Made by a program: the position numbers and the translations under genes. Positions 1-9,537 of a DNA stretch of 64,000 nucleotides are shown here, piece after piece. The number at the start of each line of letters is the position of its first letter. The first letter of the stretch is position 1. The DNA lies in assembly GCA_964567745.1 (NCBI GenBank), contig CAZMNY010000003.1, forward strand, positions 124,001-188,000. Reading direction: 5' to 3'. Under the pieces are notes generated by a model. The model saw only the letters and a list, made by a program, of their open reading frames with translations. It was not told the DNA's origin and searched no databases. This DNA is from CAZMNY01 sp964567745 (lineage in GTDB: Bacteria; Planctomycetota; Planctomycetia; Pirellulales; Pirellulaceae).

Positions 1-996
1 CAACTCGCCAACGCACCAGTCGAGTTGCACGATCGAATCACCTCGGTAGCCAAGAGGCGTCTTGCCTTGAAATCGCTCGTGAGGAATTCGCGGGACATGC
101 AAGTCGTGAGATGAGAAGAACAGGAAGAACGGATTATCTTTGTTGGCTTCGATCCACTTGACCGACTGCTTGACCCATTCGTCGGCCAAATCTTCGTCGC
201 GAAACCGAGCCGCGTGGCCGCCGGTGTAAAATCCGATGCGGCTGATACCATTGTGAATTGTCGCATTGTGTCCGTGCGACCAATCCATCTTCAACGTGTC
301 GCGATGCGTGATGCCCGTGGGATGATCGGCGCTAGGCTTCTTCCTGCCGACCCAGAGGGGATCCTTCGGATCGAGATTGAGGACTCGATGATTTTCGACA
401 TAGACCTGAGGCACTCGGTCATTCGTCGTCGGCAGCAAGAAGTTGTAGTCGAAGCCGATCTCGCGCGGCCCCGGCTTCAGCAATCCGTTCCAGTCCGGTC
501 CGTCCTCGCCGCCAAGGCCCAAATGCCACTTGCCGATCACAGCCGTTTTGTACCCCTTCGTTTGCAACAATGAGACGACCGTCTCCGTGCCGGGCTGAAT
601 GATCGCCGGACTGTTCGGCGGCGCAATTCCGGTACCCTTGCGACGGAAAGCGTAGCTGCCGGTCAAGAACGAGTAACGAGTCGGAGTGCAAGTCGACGCG
701 GAGCAGTAACCGTTGGTAAAGCGCAAACCCTCCGCCGCCAGCCGATCAATGTTAGGCGTTTGTAACCGCGTCGCGCCGTAACATGACACGTCGCCGTACC
801 CCATGTCGTCGGCCATGATCACAATCACGTTCGGGCGCGCAGCGGCTGACTCGGCTTCCGCTTCCGGCACACAGACAATTTGCAGCAGAACGACGCCGAG
901 AATCCATAATGGCGTCAGCGTGAGTCCGCGTCGTGAACAGTTCATGAGTGACCGGGGGCAACCAGTTGGTGTCTTGTTCGGGACCTGAGGCATCAT
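1..996 (-). CDS. Sulfatase, 3' end cut by the window edge
   Basis: Formylglycine-dependent sulfatase, predicted to be exported and to hydrolyse sulfate esters, probably of glycans or small organosulfates. The frame is still open at position 1, so about the first 332 residues are visible. A hydrophobic leader (about residues 29-46) is followed by the metal-binding MADD (61-64) and by C103-T-P-T-R, the C-x-P-x-R signature whose Cys becomes formylglycine. GKWHLG further on and a YRGDSIVQLDW stretch at the edge are typical of the family. I prefer the double ATG at 996/993 because GAGAAGGA lies just upstream; the internal ATG at 945 would give a shorter leader but has no ribosome site. The gene points away from the PSD/DUF1501 genes to its right. 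Substrate unknown. Confidence 0.93.
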   Translation of the reverse strand, partial: MMPQVPNKTPTGCPRSLMNCSRRGLTLTPLWILGVVLLQIVCVPEAEAESAAARPNVIVIMADDMGYGDVSCYGATRLQTPNIDRLAAEGLRFTNGYCSASTCTPTRYSFLTGSYAFRRKGTGIAPPNSPAIIQPGTETVVSLLQTKGYKTAVIGKWHLGLGGEDGPDWNGLLKPGPREIGFDYNFLLPTTNDRVPQVYVENHRVLNLDPKDPLWVGRKKPSADHPTGITHRDTLKMDWSHGHNATIHNGISRIGFYTGGHAARFRDEDLADEWVKQSVKWIEANKDNPFFLFFSSHDLHVPRIPHERFQGKTPLGYRGDSIVQLDWCVGEL

Positions 997-1317
997 GAAT
1001 CCTTCTCTATTTCGAAGCGTGCGCTGCAGCATATCAACTCCGTTGTTGTTCAAAAAGTGACAGGAGCCGAGCAGTAATGAATGCGTCGATTCCGGAAAGA
1101 CCGTTGGCATCGAGCGAATTCAATCTTAAACCAAACCCGCTCGGCTCGCTCACGATTCAAAGCTCATTGTCCGGATTGGCCTCTGCCGAAGCGTATGTAT
1201 GCTGACTAACGTTTGCTCTGAGGCAGATGAAGTAGAATTCAAGCCCAGTTGGTTAGGAAGAGTATTGCACAATGCTGCTGCATTGGCACCGTTTTATCCT
1301 CCACGGAGATTGAGCTG
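997..1317. other. Intergenic region, no gene seen
   Basis: This gap lies between the divergent starts of the sulfatase (minus) and the small secreted protein gene (plus). I see no convincing reading frame, repeat or strong hairpin. It probably holds the promoters of both flanking genes, but no consensus promoter could be assigned. Confidence 0.5.
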
Positions 1318-1890
1318 ATGAACCGTGTGACTTTCCTCGTGGCCGCGTCGCTCATGGCGTCAATCGCAACTGCCGAACAACCTCTGATAAGCGGTCCGCA
1401 ACCTGGCACAAGCGTTGGTTACTTGGACTTTTCGGCAGTGAAATGCGGTGGCCCAAAGAACCGGTTTAAAGGCGGCTCGAATTATCGCTATTACTGAACT
1501 TCGCGTAATTTGGTCGTCGTCTTTGCCCGGACAGTCGACGACAACCTGGTCAGTTTGGCCAAGCAATTAAACGAGCTCGTCAAGAAGACGCCGGACAGCA
1601 AACTTGCATCGCAAATCAATTTGCTGGGCGATGATTTCGAGACACTGAAGTCATGCACTACGAAGCTCGCGACGGACCACAAACGCAACCACGCACCAAC
1701 GGTCGTCCCGTTGGCGTTCAAAGACGGCCCAAAGCATCTTAAGCTCAACTCCGACGCCCATGTCACGGTCATCATCTACGAGTCGCGTCCAAGTCGCGAG
1801 ATCAAGGCCAATCACGCATTCGCTCGAGACGGCCTGAACGATAAAGCGATCAATAGCATCGTCGCGGATGTCAAGAAGCACCTCCCGTAA
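1318..1890 (+). pseudogene. Small secreted planctomycete protein with an in-frame TGA at codon 60
   Basis: From ATG 1318 (GGAG eight bases upstream) the frame encodes a clear signal peptide (residues 1-19, ending ATA-EQ) and a QPGTSVG segment. It then meets TGA at 1495-1497 and stays open in the same frame to TAA at 1890. The downstream part (NLVVVFART, KQLNEL, a VVPLAFKDGP segment, a VTVIIYESR strand, final VKKHLP) reads as one continuous domain, so this looks like one 190-residue protein with codon 60 replaced by UGA. It resembles a family of short secreted planctomycete proteins that I recognise by pattern only; no function is known to me. A nonsense mutation is the simplest explanation. 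Recoding as selenocysteine is possible: a hairpin (1512-1521 with 1537-1546) starts 14 bases after the TGA, but its 15-base loop is a poor match to a bacterial SECIS. Confidence 0.6.
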
Positions 1891-2000
1891 CGGAACCCGC
1901 CTTCAAAAAGCCGGCCGTAAATGATGATACAATGCAACCGTATTGAGACGGCCGCGTCTCAAGCCGTTTTGCCAACACTAGGCGACTGTGGAGAGACGAC

Positions 2001-4505
2001 ATGCGAGTGTCCCGCCCGATCCTATTTGTGCGTTGGGTGACTCTGGCGATTTTGGTCTTGCTGTGCGTCGCGTGGCCGCTTTCGCGCGATATTGAATTGC
2101 TGTCCGTATCTGCGGCCTCTGAGCATGATGATCGCCCCGACACAGGCGGCCAGAGAGCTGAGCAAGATCGCGGCAAAAAGGAAGCAGCCGCAAAAGACGC
2201 TCGCACAAAGTCGAAACCTTCATCAAGACAGACGGCTCACCGCGGCCCGGCGTGCCTTGTCGTCGACCGTTTCTTCGCCGATGAAGTATGGGCGAAAGTG
2301 GGCGAGCGAACTTGTCTCAAATGCCACAACGCGGAAGGCGACGCGTCCGACACCAAGTTTCTATTGCAGGACGCGTCGCGCGATCACACAAAGCGCGCCG
2401 AGGTGATGCGAGACAACCGTCTCGCATTTGGGCGAGTGGCGACCGCCACGAAAGACGGCAAGCCGCTTCTGTTGCTCAAAGTCAAAGGCGAGCTCGATCA
2501 CGGCGGCGGCGAAGTGCTCAAACCAGACTCAACGGGATACCGCGTGCTCGGTCGCTTTGTCGTTCGCTCGACTGGCAAGCCCAACGTCGATCCAACCGTG
2601 GCCGACAGAGTCACTCCGCCATTCTTTGATGGGCTGCAAATGATGTCGCCCAGGCGATTGTTGCGTCGAGTGACTTTGTCGCTCGCAGGACGCCTGCCGA
2701 CTAAGACCGAGCTCCAAGCCGTTGAGCAAGGCGGGCTCGAATCGATCGATGGCGTACTCGACAAGGTCATGCAAGAGGACGCGTTTTATGAACGACTGCA
2801 AGAGGCATTCAACGACATCTTGCTGACTCGAGGTTACGACGGATCCGGCGAAGGCGCATTGTCATACGAACATTTTCCCAAACGGCTTTGGTATCAAGAT
2901 CGCGACCCGCGCAAGGGACTGAGCGACGAAGAGAAAAAGAAACTGCCCTATTCCCATCCGAAGATGAGGGCGTACACCAAGTTGATCGCGGACTATCGGG
3001 AAGGCATGCTCCGCGAGCCGCTCGAGCTGTTGACTCATATCGTACGCAATGATCGGCCCTTCACCGAGATCGTGACGGCCGACTACCTCATGGTCTCGCC
3101 TTACACCGCGCGAGGATACGGAGTCTATGACGAACTGAAAGACAAGTTCGAAGACCCGGACAACCCGTTCGAGTTCATTCCGACACGGATCAAAGCGTTG
3201 GTTAGTCGCAATGGTCGACAGGTTCAGCCATCCGAGACCGGCTATTTCCCCCACGCCGGTTTGCTCAGCTCATTCCAATACTTGAAGCGCTATCCAACCT
3301 CCGAAACGAATCGGAATCGGTTGCGAGTGCGTATGTATTTTGAGCATTTCCTTGGCATCGACTTGCTGCAGTTGTCGCCGCGAGTGAACGACGCCGCCGC
3401 GACTAGTGCAGAGTACAAGATACCAACGATGCAAGCTGCAGATTGTGTCGTGTGCCACAAGGTGATGGATCCTATCGCCGGTCTCTACCAAGACTATTAC
3501 GTTGTCGATGGCAAGGGAATTTATGGGCCGCGCAAAGAGGGTTGGTACAAGGACATGTTCTCGCCGGGCGCGTATGGCGAGCCGTTGCAGGAGGAACAGA
3601 AGTGGCGTTCACTCCAGTGGCTCGGTCAGAAGACAGCCAAAGACCCTCGATTCGCCGTGGCGATGGTCAAGCACGTTTGGTACACGCTGCTTGGCCGCAA
3701 GCCGCTGCTGCCTCCGGAAGACATCGACGACACGATGTTTGCAGCTCGGCGACGGGCGTTCCGAATACAACGTGACGAGATTGAGAGAATTGCGGAGCGA
3801 TTCGTTGAGGCCAAGTTCAATCTCAAAGTTGTCTTTAAGGAACTCGTCCGCTCGAAGTTCTATCGAGTCGACGGACTGAGCTCGGCTGTGAAAGAACCTG
3901 AGCGGCTCGCCGAGCTGGACGACATCGGCGTCGTTCGTATGCTGACTCCAGAACAGCTAGAGCGAAAACTGACGGCGGTGTTCGGCAAGACTTGGGGTCG
4001 CCTGACGGAACGCGAAAGCAAGTTCAAAATCCTCTACGGCGGCATCGATTCGAAGGCGGTGACGGAACGCATCGCCGATCCGAGTGGCGCGATGGGGGCG
4101 ATCCAGCGTATCATTGCCAACGATATCGCCTGTAAGAATGTTGCCGCCGATTTTTCCCTTGCGGCGAACAAGCGGCGGCTGTTCCCCAGCATTGAACCGG
4201 ACGTGGTCCCGGGCGCCAATGCCGAATCGGATGAGAAAATTCGACTGGCGATCGTGCACCTTGACGACTTATTGCTCGGTCGATCCGATGCAACTCAAGA
4301 CGCCGAGGTGCAACGAACGTTTGAGCTATTCGCCGGCATCGTCAAAGACGCAAAGTCTCGCAAGGGCATCGCGCCGACGGAGAGTTATTTCTGCCAAACA
4401 ACTCGCGATTCGTCGCCGCGCGATCCAGACCCGCATTATACGATTCGAGCGTGGCGCGCAGTCGTTACGTACCTGCTCCGCCAACACGAGTTTTTGTACG
4501 AGTAA
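2001..4505 (+). CDS. Planctomycete cytochrome-like PSD protein (PSCyt/DUF1549-like, two CxxCH)
   Basis: An 834-residue exported protein starting at ATG 2001 after GGAGA. It has an uncleaved anchor or signal segment (about 11-28) and a low-complexity charged linker (40-80). The first heme-type motif is C105-L-K-C-H. A DUF1549-like segment (about 215-300, LRRVTLSLAGRLPT) is followed by a second CxxCH, C482-V-V-C-H, in a CVVCHKVMDPIAG context typical of the DUF1588 (PSCyt3) group. Both motifs suggest covalent c-type heme, although heme binding has not been shown for most of this superfamily. It is more divergent than the other PSD genes here. The DUF1501 partner follows nine bases later, so the two are almost certainly co-transcribed. 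Function unknown; probably periplasmic or surface redox or polymer processing. Confidence 0.85.
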   Translation: MRVSRPILFVRWVTLAILVLLCVAWPLSRDIELLSVSAASEHDDRPDTGGQRAEQDRGKKEAAAKDARTKSKPSSRQTAHRGPACLVVDRFFADEVWAKVGERTCLKCHNAEGDASDTKFLLQDASRDHTKRAEVMRDNRLAFGRVATATKDGKPLLLLKVKGELDHGGGEVLKPDSTGYRVLGRFVVRSTGKPNVDPTVADRVTPPFFDGLQMMSPRRLLRRVTLSLAGRLPTKTELQAVEQGGLESIDGVLDKVMQEDAFYERLQEAFNDILLTRGYDGSGEGALSYEHFPKRLWYQDRDPRKGLSDEEKKKLPYSHPKMRAYTKLIADYREGMLREPLELLTHIVRNDRPFTEIVTADYLMVSPYTARGYGVYDELKDKFEDPDNPFEFIPTRIKALVSRNGRQVQPSETGYFPHAGLLSSFQYLKRYPTSETNRNRLRVRMYFEHFLGIDLLQLSPRVNDAAATSAEYKIPTMQAADCVVCHKVMDPIAGLYQDYYVVDGKGIYGPRKEGWYKDMFSPGAYGEPLQEEQKWRSLQWLGQKTAKDPRFAVAMVKHVWYTLLGRKPLLPPEDIDDTMFAARRRAFRIQRDEIERIAERFVEAKFNLKVVFKELVRSKFYRVDGLSSAVKEPERLAELDDIGVVRMLTPEQLERKLTAVFGKTWGRLTERESKFKILYGGIDSKAVTERIADPSGAMGAIQRIIANDIACKNVAADFSLAANKRRLFPSIEPDVVPGANAESDEKIRLAIVHLDDLLLGRSDATQDAEVQRTFELFAGIVKDAKSRKGIAPTESYFCQTTRDSSPRDPDPHYTIRAWRAVVTYLLRQHEFLYE

Positions 4506-4514
4506 GGAGTTTTC

Positions 4515-5807
4515 ATGCAACGCCGCCGTTTTCTGAAACTCTGCGGAGCCGCTGGGCTGGGGATCGCTGCGCCGGTAGGACTCTCCTCAAAGGCTCTCGC
4601 CGAACCCGAGAACGCCGAGTTGCCCGCCTACGACGGCCCGTACTACGTCGTCTTTAACGCGTCCGGCGGTTGGGACACGACTTATTTGATGGACCCAAAA
4701 GGCGAGAACGAAATCAACCGCCTCTACAAGAAGGACGAGATACTCAGCGAAGGGAGCCATCGATTCGCGCCCAACGCCAAACACATCGAAGGCGGGATGA
4801 GCAACGCAGACTTCTTCAAGAAGCACGGCGACGACGTGCTAGTCGTCAACGGACTCGATTATTCAGTCAACAACCACTCGCCGGGGTCGCGATACATGGC
4901 GACAGGCAAGCTTGATAGTTTGGCGTATCCGACGTTTGCCGCTTTAGTCGCCGCTTGCAACGGCGCCGACGCTCCGCTCGCTTTCCTTACGTTTGGCAAC
5001 TATTCGGCGACAGGCAACCTCGTCCCGATGGCCCGCGTGCCCTACCTGAATTCATTGAATCGGCTGGCCAACGCGGATGGCGTGCAGGGAAACGCCCGCA
5101 GCCCGTATCACGACGACTTTGTCAGCCAGCGAATTGAACAGGCGCTCGAAACGCAATTGAAAGCCCGACTCGCCATAGCCAGTTTGCCTCGCGTCACACG
5201 CACTCAAAACATGCTCTACGCAGCACAACTCAACTCAAAGGCGCTCGAACGAGTTACCCCGTACATCCCCAAATCGTCGCCCAAAAAACGACTGTCGCAA
5301 CAAGCCGATATTGCGATCGCTTCCTTCAAGGCTGGCGTTTGCGTTTCGGCCAATCTCTCAATCGGACAATTCGACAGTCACGCCAATAACGATAGGGATC
5401 AAATGAAACTGATCCCGGAACTGCTCGAAGGAGTCGACTATCTGCTGAAGAAGGCCGAGGAGTTGAAGATCCGCGAGAAGATCGTGGTCGTTATGCAGAG
5501 CGAAATGGGCCGGACGCCGACGTACAACAAAGGTAACGGCAAAGACCACTGGTCGATCGGTTCGATCATGTTTATGGGCCGTGGAATTAGAGGCAACCGC
5601 GTTTTCGGCGCAACGGACGACAAGCAGTTTCTTGTGCCGATTGACGCCAAGACGTTAGCCGCCGACAAGCAGAACGGTATCCGCGTTCGACCCGAACACA
5701 TTCACTCCGCACTACGCGAATTCGCAGGCATCGGCGAACATGCCTTCGCAAAACAATTCCCGCTCGACGTTCCAGAAGACGAGCAACTAACGACACTGCT
5801 CAGCTGA
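4515..5807 (+). CDS. DUF1501 family protein, Tat-exported (partner of the preceding PSD gene)
   Basis: A 430-residue protein starting with a twin-arginine leader (RRRFLKL, residues 3-9, then a short hydrophobic stretch and AxA site near residue 30). The body shows the DUF1501 pattern: DSHANN at about 287-292, a SEMGRTP box near 330 and a GKDHWSIGS metal-site-like stretch near 340. DUF1501 belongs to the alkaline-phosphatase-like superfamily, so a metal-dependent hydrolase fold is expected, but no activity is established. ATG 4515 is nine bases after the stop of the PSD gene with GGAG just upstream, giving a tight two-gene operon. No typical lipobox. This copy is more divergent than the three DUF1501 proteins at 9538, 15458 and 29178. 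Confidence 0.88.
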   Translation: MQRRRFLKLCGAAGLGIAAPVGLSSKALAEPENAELPAYDGPYYVVFNASGGWDTTYLMDPKGENEINRLYKKDEILSEGSHRFAPNAKHIEGGMSNADFFKKHGDDVLVVNGLDYSVNNHSPGSRYMATGKLDSLAYPTFAALVAACNGADAPLAFLTFGNYSATGNLVPMARVPYLNSLNRLANADGVQGNARSPYHDDFVSQRIEQALETQLKARLAIASLPRVTRTQNMLYAAQLNSKALERVTPYIPKSSPKKRLSQQADIAIASFKAGVCVSANLSIGQFDSHANNDRDQMKLIPELLEGVDYLLKKAEELKIREKIVVVMQSEMGRTPTYNKGNGKDHWSIGSIMFMGRGIRGNRVFGATDDKQFLVPIDAKTLAADKQNGIRVRPEHIHSALREFAGIGEHAFAKQFPLDVPEDEQLTTLLS

Positions 5808-5828
5808 CGCAACGTTAAATCTTCTCGG

Positions 5829-6036
5829 TTTCTCGTGCTTTATTGTGGCCATTCTTCTCTAAGGACGAGCCACGAAAAACACGAAGAACAAAAAGGGAGG
5901 GATGGAGCGAACGATCTGTTCAGGCAAGCGCTTATTGCGCCGCCGTTTCCTGCCACCACTGTGACACTCTCGTTCCGCCAACTCGAAACTCTTCGTGTCT
6001 TCTCGTGCTTTTTGTGGCAATCCCCTCCAAGAATGA
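5829..6036. repeat. GxxExxY-associated repeat cluster (direct and inverted CTCGTGC-TTTTTGTGGC units)
   Basis: Three related units lie here. 5830-5856 and 6001-6022 are direct copies built around CTCGTGC, a T-run and GTGGC; 5868-5890 is an inverted version (CCACGAAAAACACGAAGAAC). The block 5952-6021 matches 20610-20675 elsewhere in the window over about 65 bases with few changes. No transposase is present. The cluster sits directly upstream of a broken GxxExxY gene, which suggests the repeats and gene travelled together. Short reading frames across it are translations of the repeat, not genes. Confidence 0.7.
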
Positions 6037-6111
6037 GTTAGGAAGAACACGAATAAGAAACGTGACAATTGTGGTCGGCTGATTCCTGTTAGTGGACGGA
6101 GCGATATAGAG

Positions 6112-6503
6112 ATGACTGAGTCACCGGCGAAGAACATCAATGCACTTTGGGACATTATTCGCGAAACGAGTTTTGACATTCACTGTTACCATCGCCACGG
6201 TCACTTGGAAAAAATTTATGAGAACGCGCTTGCCCATCGACTTAGAAAGACTGGATTGGCGGTGTGCCAACAGCACAAGTTTGCTGTTTACGATCAAGAT
6301 GGGACCGAACTGGGCGTGTACTTCGCTGACCTCTACGTCGAAAATTGCCTGATTGTTGAGCTGAAGGCCGCAAGACCATTGCGAATGAGCACGTCGCCCA
6401 GATTCTCGGCTACCTAAAGGCAACACGCATCGAAACGGGCTTGCTTATCAACTTTGGCGCTCCCAAACTGTATGTGAAGAAATATCTGATGACGTTGAAT
6501 TGA
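6112..6503 (+). pseudogene. GxxExxY family gene, frameshifted
   Basis: The reading frame from ATG 6112 gives the N-terminal two thirds of a GxxExxY protein: GHLEKIYENAL (the family has GxxExxY here) followed by LIVELKAA at the DUF position that normally continues into K-x-I/L-x-x-x-H-x-x-Q. At about 6369-6376 the frame breaks: reading one base differently gives KTIANEHVAQILGYLK and then GLLINFGAPKL, ending at TGA 6503. That is the normal C-terminus of the family, so a single A has been lost after GCCGCA. The intact product would be about 130 residues. GxxExxY proteins resemble PD-(D/E)xK nucleases in their VELK core; their role is not established. Whether this is recent decay or a sequencing error can be settled by reads. 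Confidence 0.85.
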
Positions 6504-6624
6504 ACGACTCTAGGCAGACTAGCCCCGCGTCGAGGTAGATTGACCGAATTGTTGACTTCGCCGGCGCGGCACTTTCCCGAAAAGGGGGTTGACGTTCCAT
6601 CGTCGACAATCCAGCATTTTCGTT

Positions 6625-9459
6625 ATGGACACCAACCATTCGCTCCTCTGGCAGTTGCGATTTCAGCGAGCCTGCGTGGCGGCCCTCCTCGTCGTGACGT
6701 TCTCGGTCGCCGCGCTCAAGTCGTGGGCTGGCTTCGCGGCCGATGTTAATTTCAACGAACACATTCGGCCGATCCTGGCTGAGCATTGTTTTCACTGCCA
6801 CGGGCCAGATGAGGAGAAGCGCGAAGGCGACTTGCGATTGGACAACGAAGAGGATGCGAAAGCAGAATCGATCGTTGGCAAGGAGCCCGAAAAGAGCCCA
6901 TTGTGGCGGCGAATTGTTGCGACCGATCCCGACGAAAAAATGCCGCCACCCGATTCCGGGAAGTCGTTGACTCCAGCCCAAATAGAACTCGTTCGGCTTT
7001 GGATTCTTGACGGCGCAGAATACGAGGGACATTGGGCGTTCGAACCGATTGGCCAGCCCAAGCCGCCAGGTGTCGGCGACTCGAATACGACAGCCGTCGA
7101 TCGTTTTGTTCTCGCGCGACTGAAGCCCAAGTCGTTAAAGCTGTCGGCGCCGGTTAGTGCTCAGCAACTCATCCGCCGCGCGACGTTTGACTTGACCGGC
7201 CTGCCGCCGACTTGGGAAGAAGTCTCGGAGTTTGTGAACGACAAGGCTCCGCGAGCTTTCGAGAAAGTGGTCGACCGATTACTCGAGTCGCCAGGCTATG
7301 GGGAACGATGGGGCCGTCACTGGCTGGATATCGCGAGATACGCCGATACCCATGGCGGCAGCGCGATTGGATTCACGAAGTTTCCTTTCTCCTACACGTA
7401 TCGCGACTACGTCATTCGGTCGTTCAATAACGATGTGCCGTACAATCGCTTTATCACGGAACAGCTTGCCGCCGATCAAATGGGGCTGTCCGAAAGCGAC
7501 GAAGCACTTGCCGGACTCGGGTTTCTCACTGTCGGCATGCAGTTTCGTAATCCTCACGACACCATTGACGACCAGATCGACGTGGTGACTCGAGGGCTAC
7601 TCGGCCTGACTATCGCCTGCACTCGCTGCCACGATCACAAACACGATCCGTTCTTTTCGACAGACTACTATTCGCTATACGCAACTTTCGCCAGCAGTGC
7701 GAAGCCCGATTTGTTGCCGCTGATTGGCCAACCCGCCGATACGAAGCCGTTTCGGGATTACCAAAAGGAGTTGTCACGGCGGCAGGTGTTACATGAAGAC
7801 CTGGCTCGCGAACAAAGCGTGATCATGCGGGGCCGCCTGCGAATGCAAGTCGGCGCTTATTTGAGTGAGCTGGCCAAAGGCGTCCCGGAGCAAGATCTGT
7901 CTGCGGCATTCCTCTCCTACCGCACCGATGATCTGCGGCCCTTGGTGCTAAACCGCTGGCGCGACTATCTGGCGACGATGCCCCAAGACGATCCTGTCTT
8001 CGGCCCTTGGGTGCGGCTGAGGCAACATGAGCCCGCCGATTTCGCTCAGCAATGCGCGAAGGTAATTGCAAAGCTGAAGAAAGAGAACGGCGATCCGGCC
8101 AAATTTTCGGCTATGCACAAATTGACCGCCAAGACGCCTCGTTGGAATCCGCGAGTGTTGGATTCGATAGATGGCAAAAAGCCGAAGAGTTTGATCGATG
8201 TGGCGGCCGGGTATGGAGAGATGTTTGCAACGGCGCATCAAGAATGGTCGAGGGCAATTCTTACTGCGGCGATCGAAGCCGACAAAGGAGCCGCGATTGT
8301 TCCAGACGAAGATCCGAAACATGTCGAGCTTAATAGCGCCATTAATCGACAGCTTCGTCGGCATTTGTACGGCACCGACACGCCGACGGCGATGTCGGAC
8401 AAACTCGCGATCAAGCTTCTGAATCGACCGATTCGCGACAACCTTCGAGGGCGAAATGGAGCGATTGAAGACCTGCACCTGACGTCTCCCGGGTCCCCGC
8501 CGCGAGCCATGGCACTGACCGAGAACGAAAGACCGCAGGTGTTTCACGTCTTTCGGCGAGGCAACCCGATCGATCGAGGCGAGGTTGTCGAGCCCCGTTT
8601 CCTGAAGACGATATCCGATGAAAAGCCGACTCCATTTCCAGATGGAAAACGGCGACTCGGCTTGGCTCAGGCCATTGTGGACACTGCCAATCCGCTGACG
8701 CGTCGAGTGATCGTCAATTGGGTCTGGCAACGCCACTTTGGGCGTGGCCTCATTCGCACTCCCGACGATTTCGGAACTCACGGCGAACCGCCGACCCATC
8801 CTAAGTTGCTCGATTATCTCGCTGCAAAACTCCTTGAAGACAACTGGTCACTTAAGAAACTGCACCGCCGGATCTTGCTGACTGACGTTTATCGCCAAGC
8901 TGCGGTCGAGAATGCGCAGTCGCGAGTTCGCGATCCTGACAACAGATTGCTATGGCGGATGCCGCGCCGACGGCTCGAAGTTGAAGCGATGCGCGACGCG
9001 ATGCTGGCGGTCTCAGGCGAACTGAAGACTCAGATGGGCGGTCAACCGTTCAACTTGCTCTCCAAGCCGGTGGTGCCGCGACGCAGCGTCTACGCATTTG
9101 TGAACCGTGACATTCTGTCGAGCATGTCTAGTACGTTTGACGGCGCGAACCCGACATCGTGTACAGCCAAGAGACCAGAAACCACAGTGCCTCAGCAAAC
9201 TCTGTTTGCACTCAACTCAGCGTTCATTCAGGACCGCGCCGTTGCCCTGGCTACACTTACGCAAATCGCCGACGCGGACTCAGACGCTCAACGAGTTCGC
9301 CTGATGTATCAGCGAACGTTTGCTCGTGAACCGAACGCAGAGGAAATCAAGACGGCGCTGAGTTACGTGCAGTCCGTAAGCAAAGCGTCAAAGGAAAAGG
9401 CCTGGTGCCAACTCGCGCATGCTCTGTTGGCGTCGAATGAATTTGTTTTTGTCGACTAG
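6625..9459 (+). CDS. PSD1 protein: PSCyt1 - PSCyt2 (DUF1549) - PSD1 (DUF1553)
   Basis: A 944-residue exported protein of the classical three-domain type. After a signal segment (about 17-35), PSCyt1 carries C55-F-H-C-H in the HIRPILAEHCFHCHG context and KMPP near residue 110. PSCyt2 follows (about 150-355) with the [11 protein letters not shown] start, RHWLDIARYADT and a second heme-type motif C332-T-R-C-H-D-H-K. PSD1 occupies the C-terminal third (about 680-940), including NWVWQRHFGRGLI, DFGTHGEPPTHP and a RRRLEVEAMRDA helix. I take ATG 6625; a TTG at 6589 would add 12 residues but does not improve the leader. The DUF1501 partner starts 78 bases downstream. Heme attachment is inferred from the motifs; role unknown. 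Confidence 0.93.
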   Translation: MDTNHSLLWQLRFQRACVAALLVVTFSVAALKSWAGFAADVNFNEHIRPILAEHCFHCHGPDEEKREGDLRLDNEEDAKAESIVGKEPEKSPLWRRIVATDPDEKMPPPDSGKSLTPAQIELVRLWILDGAEYEGHWAFEPIGQPKPPGVGDSNTTAVDRFVLARLKPKSLKLSAPVSAQQLIRRATFDLTGLPPTWEEVSEFVNDKAPRAFEKVVDRLLESPGYGERWGRHWLDIARYADTHGGSAIGFTKFPFSYTYRDYVIRSFNNDVPYNRFITEQLAADQMGLSESDEALAGLGFLTVGMQFRNPHDTIDDQIDVVTRGLLGLTIACTRCHDHKHDPFFSTDYYSLYATFASSAKPDLLPLIGQPADTKPFRDYQKELSRRQVLHEDLAREQSVIMRGRLRMQVGAYLSELAKGVPEQDLSAAFLSYRTDDLRPLVLNRWRDYLATMPQDDPVFGPWVRLRQHEPADFAQQCAKVIAKLKKENGDPAKFSAMHKLTAKTPRWNPRVLDSIDGKKPKSLIDVAAGYGEMFATAHQEWSRAILTAAIEADKGAAIVPDEDPKHVELNSAINRQLRRHLYGTDTPTAMSDKLAIKLLNRPIRDNLRGRNGAIEDLHLTSPGSPPRAMALTENERPQVFHVFRRGNPIDRGEVVEPRFLKTISDEKPTPFPDGKRRLGLAQAIVDTANPLTRRVIVNWVWQRHFGRGLIRTPDDFGTHGEPPTHPKLLDYLAAKLLEDNWSLKKLHRRILLTDVYRQAAVENAQSRVRDPDNRLLWRMPRRRLEVEAMRDAMLAVSGELKTQMGGQPFNLLSKPVVPRRSVYAFVNRDILSSMSSTFDGANPTSCTAKRPETTVPQQTLFALNSAFIQDRAVALATLTQIADADSDAQRVRLMYQRTFAREPNAEEIKTALSYVQSVSKASKEKAWCQLAHALLASNEFVFVD

Positions 9460-9537
9460 TTTTTTGGTCGACTCGATAACATTGAAGCAATCGAAACGCC
9501 GAACGGCGTGCATTTGCTCTTACGGTGTAGAGAGATC

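Noticed and set aside
1498..1546. Canonical SECIS element after the UGA
   Set aside because: The hairpin is in a plausible position, but it has a 15-base loop without the expected apical GGU and bulged U, so I do not call it a SECIS.
5835..6082. Overlapping short frames across the repeat cluster
   Set aside because: They only translate the CACGAAGA/CTCGTGC repeat and have no ribosome sites.
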